NCBI GenBank assembly: GCA_029550525.1
Contig: JAKPHF010000082.1
Span: 1-64,000 of the forward strand
Source of the DNA: Planctomycetota bacterium
GTDB taxonomy: Bacteria > Planctomycetota > Phycisphaerae > UBA1845 > PWPN01
DNA length: 64,000 nt
Direction of reading: 5' to 3'
In this document: positions 59,145-64,000 of the stretch, one piece after another
How positions within the stretch are numbered: position 1 is the first letter of the stretch
Layout: each line of letters opens with the position of its first letter
Notes under the pieces: generated by a model
Database searches by the model: none
The model's input: only the letters and a program-made list of their open reading frames with translations
What the model was told of the DNA's origin: nothing
Translations under genes and position numbers: made by a program

Positions 59145-60217
59145 GTATCGAGATTCGGAACATCAGCAAGACCTTCGGCCAGTTTCCCGCCTTGCGAGGC
59201 GTGGATCTGGACGTGCCGACCGGCGAACTGGTCGCGCTGCTCGGTCCGTCGGGATCGGGCAAGACCACGCTCCTGCGCATCCTGGCCGGTCTGGAGCAGC
59301 CGGATCCCGGCAGCGGCTCCATCCGCTTCCACGGCCAGGACGTGGCGGCGTACAAGGCCGCCGAACGGGGCGTTGGTTTCGTGTTCCAGCATTACGCTCT
59401 GTTCCGTCACATGACGGTCTTTGAAAACATCGCGTTCGGACTGCGGGTGCGGCCATGGCGGCAGCGGCCCTCGCGTCAGGAAATCCGCGAGCGAGTGACG
59501 CGCCTGCTGCAGCTGATTCAGCTCGAACCCCTGGCTCGTCGCTATCCGGCCCAATTGTCCGGCGGACAGCGTCAGCGCGTGGCCCTGGCTCGGGCTCTGG
59601 CCGTCGAGCCGCGCGTGCTCCTGCTCGATGAGCCGTTCGGTGCTTTGGACGCGAAGGTGCGGCAGGATCTGCGCCGTTGGCTTCGGCGGCTCCATGACGA
59701 GATCCAGGTCACCAGCGTGTTTGTCACTCACGACCAGGAAGAGGCGCTCGAAGTGGCCAACCGCGTGGTGGTCATGAATCAGGGGCGGATTGAGCAGACC
59801 GGGGCGCCGGACGAGGTATTCCACCATCCGGCCAACGAATTCGTGATGAACTTCCTGGGTAACGTGAACGTGTTCCAGGGCCGCGTGGAAGGAAACCGCA
59901 CGTTCTTCGGCCCGATGCCGGTGGAAGATGCGCACCCGCTGAGCTTTTCGGCTCGCATGGCGGCTCGGGGCTTCGTCCGCCCCCACGAGCTGGAACTGGC
60001 CCGTTCCGCCAACGGGCATCCTTGCTTCCCCGCTCGCGTGGCTCACGTGAATGCCGCCGGACCGCAGGTCAAAATCGAACTCATCGCCGGCGATGGCGAG
60101 CGCGTCGATGTGGAGATGGCCCAGGACCGTTATCAGCAACTGCGTCTGGCCCGCGGTGAACAGGTATTTGTCACCCCACGCAACATGAAAGTATTCGTCG
60201 AGGACTATCAGATTTGA
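59141..60217 (+). CDS. cysA: sulfate ABC transporter ATP-binding protein
   Basis: A 358-residue ATPase. Walker A is GPSGSGKTT (35-43), the signature is LSGGQRQRVALARAL and Walker B is VLLLDEPFGALD. The C-terminal TOBE-like domain (from about 240) contains FVRPHELELAR. It overlaps cysW by 4 nt and is last in the operon. In many bacteria the same system also takes thiosulfate. Confidence 0.96.
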   Translation: MSIEIRNISKTFGQFPALRGVDLDVPTGELVALLGPSGSGKTTLLRILAGLEQPDPGSGSIRFHGQDVAAYKAAERGVGFVFQHYALFRHMTVFENIAFGLRVRPWRQRPSRQEIRERVTRLLQLIQLEPLARRYPAQLSGGQRQRVALARALAVEPRVLLLDEPFGALDAKVRQDLRRWLRRLHDEIQVTSVFVTHDQEEALEVANRVVVMNQGRIEQTGAPDEVFHHPANEFVMNFLGNVNVFQGRVEGNRTFFGPMPVEDAHPLSFSARMAARGFVRPHELELARSANGHPCFPARVAHVNAAGPQVKIELIAGDGERVDVEMAQDRYQQLRLARGEQVFVTPRNMKVFVEDYQI

Positions 60218-60274
60218 CCGACCGGGGGGTTACGCCGGACCGGGCAGGAGGTTATCCATGTTGTGTTGTTGTTA

Positions 60275-60340
60275 ACCCTCAAACCGTCATCACTCATCCA
60301 TTCATACACGCGTAACCGTAACCCGTAACCCATGAACCGA
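60275..60340. repeat. CGTAACCCGTAACCC-type low-complexity string
   Basis: CATCACTCATCCATTCATAC, then CGCGTAACCGTAACCCGTAACCC, forms another text-like string, here between cysA and a pseudopilin gene. A hairpin GATCGCCT (60339-60346) / AGGCGATC (60363-60370) follows and may shape the pseudopilin leader. Confidence 0.5.
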
Positions 60341-60402
60341 TCGCCTGGCTCTGCCGGAGGAGAGGCGATCCCGCAGGTACTCCGCGCCCAAGGAGATCTC
60401 AA

Positions 60403-61290
60403 TTGTTCAAGAACCATGCTGAAACCACGTTGCTTGCGACTTCGAGCCGCAAACACCGAACCCCACGTTCGGGCTTCACGCTGATCGAAGTGCTGGTTGT
60501 GGTCGCCATCATCGCACTGCTGATCGCGATCCTGTTACCATCGCTGGCCAAAGCCCGCGATCAGGCCCGCGTGCCGGTCTGCCTTTCGAACCTCAAGTCG
60601 ATGGGCCTGGCCACGCAGATTTACCTCAACAACAACAAGGAGCAGTATCCCGTCCGTTCGGCCAGCTCGGCCACCGGCGGCGGAAGCGTGTTCGGTGCGT
60701 TCGAGCCCATGCGGACCATCATCAAGTCCGACCGGCGCCCGCTGGAGATCTTCGCCTGCCCCACCGACGCCGATCCGGTCCGCGTCTATCCTTTGGGTGA
60801 CGACATCGGAACCTATCCCGACGCTCTGGGCATCGGCACGTTTTACAAACTGCCGCCGGACTACACGATTCAGTACAGCTACGCACTGAACAACATGACC
60901 GGAATCAAGCCATCCAACGATCAGGAGCGTCTGATCTTCAATTCGAACGCTACCGCCTACAAGTTCGTGGATAAGACGCTCCTGTACGCCGATTCCGCGT
61001 GGATCAACGCCCGCGGTCACGACAAGGTGGTCAACGACGCGCCCAGGCTCAAAGGCCGCGTAGGCAATGCCGGCGCTAACTCGCGGATGGACGTGCTGGC
61101 CAACATCCCCGAGGAGCTGGGCGCGCCGATTGAGAAGTTCAAACGGCATCCGGCCGGCAACGACGTCCTGTTCATGGATCATCACGCCGAGACAATATCG
61201 CAAAAGGCGCTATTCGCGCCGGCGACGGTATTGTACTCGTGGACGGAAGAGTGGAATCCTACCCTTACCCTCGAGACCACGTCACCGTGA
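60403..61290 (+). CDS. type II pseudopilin-like protein
   Basis: A 295-residue protein. The start is the TTG at 60403, which follows AAGGAG with 8 nt spacing. A basic leader precedes the motif G|FTLIEVLVVVAIIALLIAILLPSL, with the prepilin peptidase site after Gly-24 and Glu at +5. The longer C-terminal domain ends in KFKRHPAGNDVLFMDHHAETIS, related to the H-x9-DG motif. Role is unknown; it is one of two such genes in the window and again has no type II or IV machinery beside it. Confidence 0.88.
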   Translation: MFKNHAETTLLATSSRKHRTPRSGFTLIEVLVVVAIIALLIAILLPSLAKARDQARVPVCLSNLKSMGLATQIYLNNNKEQYPVRSASSATGGGSVFGAFEPMRTIIKSDRRPLEIFACPTDADPVRVYPLGDDIGTYPDALGIGTFYKLPPDYTIQYSYALNNMTGIKPSNDQERLIFNSNATAYKFVDKTLLYADSAWINARGHDKVVNDAPRLKGRVGNAGANSRMDVLANIPEELGAPIEKFKRHPAGNDVLFMDHHAETISQKALFAPATVLYSWTEEWNPTLTLETTSP

Positions 61291-61634
61291 CCGCCCGGCC
61301 GCCTGCGCACTGCCCATTCCCACGGGCGGCAGGCGGCGACTCTGACACGGTGCCGCTCAATCGCCGACGCCGGTTGAGCGGCGCCGATCAGTTCAACCGG
61401 GTCGGCGGCATCGAGCTCAGCCCGTGCGCTGCGGTAGTCGTCATCAACGAGGACGCGATCGAGCGTCAGCGACGTCTCGATGAGGAGGGGAAGCAACCGC
61501 GGCAGGGAAAGGGAAGAGATGCCGCCGACCTGGTGTTTTTTGACTGGTCAGTTGCCAGTTGTCGGATTCTCGGACGCGTGGAAAACCCGCGCAAGCTTCT
61601 TTCCACTGACCACTGACAACGGACCGCTGATCAA
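61291..61634. other. intergenic region with CAGTTGTCAGTGGTC-family repeats
   Basis: No gene is supported. The right half contains GGTCAGTTGCCAGTTGTC (61548-61565) and, inverted, CACTGACCACTGACAACGGACC near 61604-61625, flanking a short spacer as at 50126-50312. A few open frames cross the left half but show no conserved pattern. Confidence 0.5.
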
Positions 61635-61922
61635 TCACGAAAACATATTCGTCGGTATGTTGTCCGGCGTGATGCGGGCCAGGATCAGCGGTCGTTCCAT
61701 CACCGCGCCCTGGACCTCGGCGGCCACTTGCTGGCCGCAAGCCGCCAGCGCTTCTTCCAGATGATCGAATGTCGGCGTGCTGACGGGCGGCGACTCGCAT
61801 TCGCCGCGCCATTTGCCGCGCTGGTGGACGAGCTGAATCGGGATGGGGGTCTGAATGGCCAGGCCGTTGCCCACCTGGTCCACTTCGATGGTCATGTTGA
61901 CGCGGAACTCCATTTCCGTCAT
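61635..61922 (-). CDS. small hypothetical protein
   Basis: A 95-residue protein beginning MTEMEFRVNMTIEVDQVGNG; the ATG is near GGAGG. The sequence has a balanced composition with alternating beta-like segments (IQTPIPIQLVHQRGKW) and a helix (FDHLEEALAACGQQVAAEV). No family is recognised. It is convergent with the pseudopilin gene and divergent from the HDOD gene. I judge it coding but not certain. Confidence 0.55.
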   Translation of the reverse strand: MTEMEFRVNMTIEVDQVGNGLAIQTPIPIQLVHQRGKWRGECESPPVSTPTFDHLEEALAACGQQVAAEVQGAVMERPLILARITPDNIPTNMFS

Positions 61923-62282
61923 GCGCCTCCGTGTTGCAAGTTCGAGCAGGATTCGGTGCAAGGGCGAAGCGTATCCGAACGGATCGCATGCTGCCCGATT
62001 CCACCACACGAATCAACGAAAATCAACACTCCTTCTGAGCCTGCATCGGTTAACCGAGGGGCAGCGCTGCGTTAAAAAACGGACCCTGGATGGATCTGCC
62101 ACAAGTCGTCCGATAATCGGCACGCTCGCCGCACTCATGCAGACGGCCGTTGCCGCGGTCTGGTCGCAATCGCCCCATTCCGGTCAGTGCTCCAAAAGAC
62201 GGGCCGAGCATTGCTAATTGGTTCGGGAATTCGGGCCGATTCAAACGTTGCCACAACGATCCGTTGCCTCAAGGAGCCGCTG
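61923..62282. other. intergenic region before the HDOD gene
   Basis: The stretch shows no convincing gene, terminator or repeat. It probably holds divergent promoters for the small minus-strand gene and the HDOD gene, but none can be specified. Confidence 0.3.
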
Positions 62283-63206
62283 ATGGAGACGGCAGTCATC
62301 GAGATGCTCAAACGGTCCGCCGCGATTCCCTCCATGCCCCAGGTGGCAGCTCGGTTTCTGGAGCTTATCCAGGATCCGGATTTCGATTACCGTGAAGTCG
62401 TCGAGGTGCTGTCGTCGGACGCGGGCACCGCGGGAGAAATCTTGCGCCTGGCCAATTCGTCGCTCTTCGGCGTGACGCGTCATGTGAGCTCGCTATCGCA
62501 GGCCATGACGCTGCTGGGCATTCGGCGGGTGCGCTCGCTCGTGCTAGGCCGATACATCGTGGACAGCCTCGATCGCAAGCGGCCGACGCGATTGGATATC
62601 TCGTATTTCTGGCGGCGATCGCTCACCTGTGCCGCCCTGGCCGGGCGGTTCGCTGCCGAGGTCGAGCCGCAGCTCCGCGAGGAGGCCTTCATCTCCGGCC
62701 TGCTGGCTGACGTCGGCGTGGTGGTGCTGGATGAGGCCATGCCCACCGACTACGCGCCGGTGGCGGCACAGTACCGGCCGGACGGCGAGTGCGATCTGGC
62801 CCACAAGGAAATCAGTCTGGTCGGGATCACGCACGCCCAGGCATCCGCCCTCGTGCTGGGTCACTGGCAGCTGCCCGAGGTGGTCTGCGAGGCGGTAAAT
62901 TGGCATCCGCTCGAAGTGGAGGGGATGGAAGCACCGCCGCTGGCCCGCGTCGTCGGCGCGGCCGACCTGCTCGGCAAGCACTTGTGCGACACGCAGCCGC
63001 GCGTCGATCGTATCCTGGAAGTGTGCGAACAGCTCGACGAGAAACTCCGCATCGGGACCGACAAGCTCGCCGCCGGCATCGTCGAGGTTGAGCCGCACCT
63101 GCTCGAGTTCGCTCAGATGTTGCGGATCGACGTCGCAGGCTGGCAGGCGTATCAGAAGCTCGCGGCCGACTTGCAGGCGACGCTGGAGCCCGTGGGGACG
63201 GCGTGA
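62283..63206 (+). CDS. HDOD-domain signalling protein
   Basis: A 307-residue protein composed mainly of an HDOD domain: IPSMPQVAARFLELIQDPDFDYREVVEVLSSDAGTAGEILRLANSS, given here as the hallmark region at residues 15-60, with LLGIRRVRSLVLGR and FWRRSLTCAALAG. The HD-type metal residues are not intact, as usual for HDOD, so no hydrolase activity is expected. Such proteins act in signalling and gene regulation. The ATG at 62283 follows AAGGAG. Confidence 0.88.
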   Translation: METAVIEMLKRSAAIPSMPQVAARFLELIQDPDFDYREVVEVLSSDAGTAGEILRLANSSLFGVTRHVSSLSQAMTLLGIRRVRSLVLGRYIVDSLDRKRPTRLDISYFWRRSLTCAALAGRFAAEVEPQLREEAFISGLLADVGVVVLDEAMPTDYAPVAAQYRPDGECDLAHKEISLVGITHAQASALVLGHWQLPEVVCEAVNWHPLEVEGMEAPPLARVVGAADLLGKHLCDTQPRVDRILEVCEQLDEKLRIGTDKLAAGIVEVEPHLLEFAQMLRIDVAGWQAYQKLAADLQATLEPVGTA

Positions 63207-63260
63207 AAAGATCCGGCCGCGAACGCGCGGTCAGACCGCGCCAGATAAGACAGCTATCAA

Positions 63261-63297
63261 AAGGGCTCGGGCCGTTCAACGAACGGCCCGAGCCCTT
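63261..63297. terminator. bidirectional terminator between HDOD and HEAT genes
   Basis: Perfect 16-bp arms (63261-63276 and 63282-63297) close a 5-nt loop. On the minus strand the stem is followed by TTTTGATAG. It lies between two convergent genes. Confidence 0.75.
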
Positions 63298-63353
63298 GCA
63301 GGTTTGTGAATCCGCCGGATGCGGCGCCAGCGCCTTGACCGCCAACGGCGGCG

Positions 63354-64000
63354 TCAACTGCCGCTGGGGCTGTTGAGGATGGCGTCGATAATCAACTGCG
63401 GGCCTAAGGCCTGAGCCGGACCTTCCATCACAGCCAGTTCGGCGGGCAGATTAATCATCGCACCGAGAGCCTGGCTCGCGGCCGTTCGCAGCTCGAGGTT
63501 CGGCTCCGACCGAGCCTGCGTCTCGAGCTCGGCGAAGAGCTTGTCGTTCAGGCGGGCACCTGCCGAACGGGCGGAGTCGGCCAGCGAGGCGAACGCCGCA
63601 GCTCGCAACGTGGGCGACTGCTCGGACGACAAGGCGATCTTGGCCACCGCGTTCTGAGCCGTCGGCGTATTCACCGAGGCCAGCACGCGCGTCGTGGCGA
63701 TCCGCACTTCTTCGGAGGGATGCTCGTTGAGGGCCTGGACCAGGGCGGCCTCGGCAGCTCGCACGTCAAAGATGGGTGAACGCTTCGCCGCGATATTCTG
63801 CAGCCCGAGGCAGGCCTCGAGCGAGAGGGCCACGCCGTCCTCGGCGGTCAGCGGCCGATAACCGTATACCGGCGCCAATTGCTCGAGCTTGGCCACGATC
63901 TGCTCGGCGCTGGAACCGTCCACCAGCACGCGACCCACGCGGGCGTCCGTTTCGGCCACCCGATCGCTGATCAGCATGCCGCCTTCTTTGACCAGCACCA
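63354..64000 (-). CDS. HEAT-repeat protein, C-terminal part (start beyond window)
   Basis: At least 214 residues are visible and the reading frame runs off the window edge, so the true start is not seen. Helical repeats such as ALVQALNEHPSEEVRIATTRVLAS, AVAKIALSSEQSPTLRAAAFASLADS and LETQARSEPNLELRTAASQALG match HEAT/Armadillo-type repeats, which form curved protein-binding scaffolds. No signal or catalytic part is in view. Confidence 0.8.
   Translation of the reverse strand, partial: VLVKEGGMLISDRVAETDARVGRVLVDGSSAEQIVAKLEQLAPVYGYRPLTAEDGVALSLEACLGLQNIAAKRSPIFDVRAAEAALVQALNEHPSEEVRIATTRVLASVNTPTAQNAVAKIALSSEQSPTLRAAAFASLADSARSAGARLNDKLFAELETQARSEPNLELRTAASQALGAMINLPAELAVMEGPAQALGPQLIIDAILNSPSGS

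Noticed and set aside
61239..61616. 125-codon frame on the plus strand after the second pseudopilin
   Set aside because: It overlaps the pseudopilin end and runs into the CAGTTGTC-type repeats; no ribosome site or conserved pattern.

Overview
The window is GC-rich bacterial chromosome. It most likely comes from a planctomycete, probably of the Phycisphaerae type. The pointers are two solitary pseudopilin-like proteins with a G|F-x-L-I-E methylation motif and long C-termini, an FG-GAP lipoprotein, Tat-exported oxidoreductase and beta-propeller proteins, an ExeA-like ATPase next to an exopolysaccharide locus of the XrtA kind, and families of short text-like repeats between genes. No rRNA, tRNA, CRISPR array or prophage is visible. 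The taxonomic call is inference from gene content.

Layout. 0-6.6 kb: a lipoprotein aldose epimerase, a membrane-anchored degenerate amidase-fold protein, a small promoter-terminator unit ahead of an overlapping Ser/Thr kinase-phosphatase pair, a MEMO-family protein and an FG-GAP lipoprotein. 6.8-13.6 kb: two GH13 alpha-glucan enzymes, then two beta-propeller genes. 13.7-17.9 kb: 2-oxoacid:ferredoxin oxidoreductase (korAB) flanked on both sides by CBS-domain genes, with an operator-like AGTGAA cluster upstream. 18.3-24.1 kb: a pseudopilin, an aldo/keto reductase, nickel-dependent lactate racemase and an EF-G-like GTPase. 24.3-31.3 kb: a lipase-like hydrolase and a housekeeping series (pheA, tpiA, secG, yicC, gmk, rpoZ, coaC-like, one unknown). 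31.3-31.7 kb: a cluster of near-perfect hairpins. 31.7-35.8 kb: valS and a frameshifted IS200/RAYT-type transposase. 35.8-47.3 kb: an exopolysaccharide locus (large coiled-coil ATPase; Wza-like, Wzz/GumC-like, tyrosine autokinase, FemAB-like and two glycosyltransferase genes). 47.3-53.3 kb: sugar isomerase, Tat oxidoreductase, tadA and the three-gene proton-pumping transhydrogenase. 53.4-60.2 kb: a zinc-ribbon membrane protein and a sigma-54 activator divergent from a sulfate ABC transporter operon that carries a well-formed -24/-12 promoter. 60.4-64 kb: a second pseudopilin, a small unknown, an HDOD protein and the end of a HEAT-repeat protein.

How the parts work together. The clearest inferred circuits are: sulfate uptake controlled by the adjacent enhancer-binding protein through sigma-54; ferredoxin-linked 2-oxoacid metabolism possibly gauged by nucleotide-sensing CBS proteins; Wza/Wzz/kinase-driven exopolysaccharide export with a neighbouring ATPase; and a translationally coupled kinase/phosphatase switch. 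No exosortase is visible, so the XrtA assignment rests on partner genes only. All family names come from motif recognition; no database search was run.
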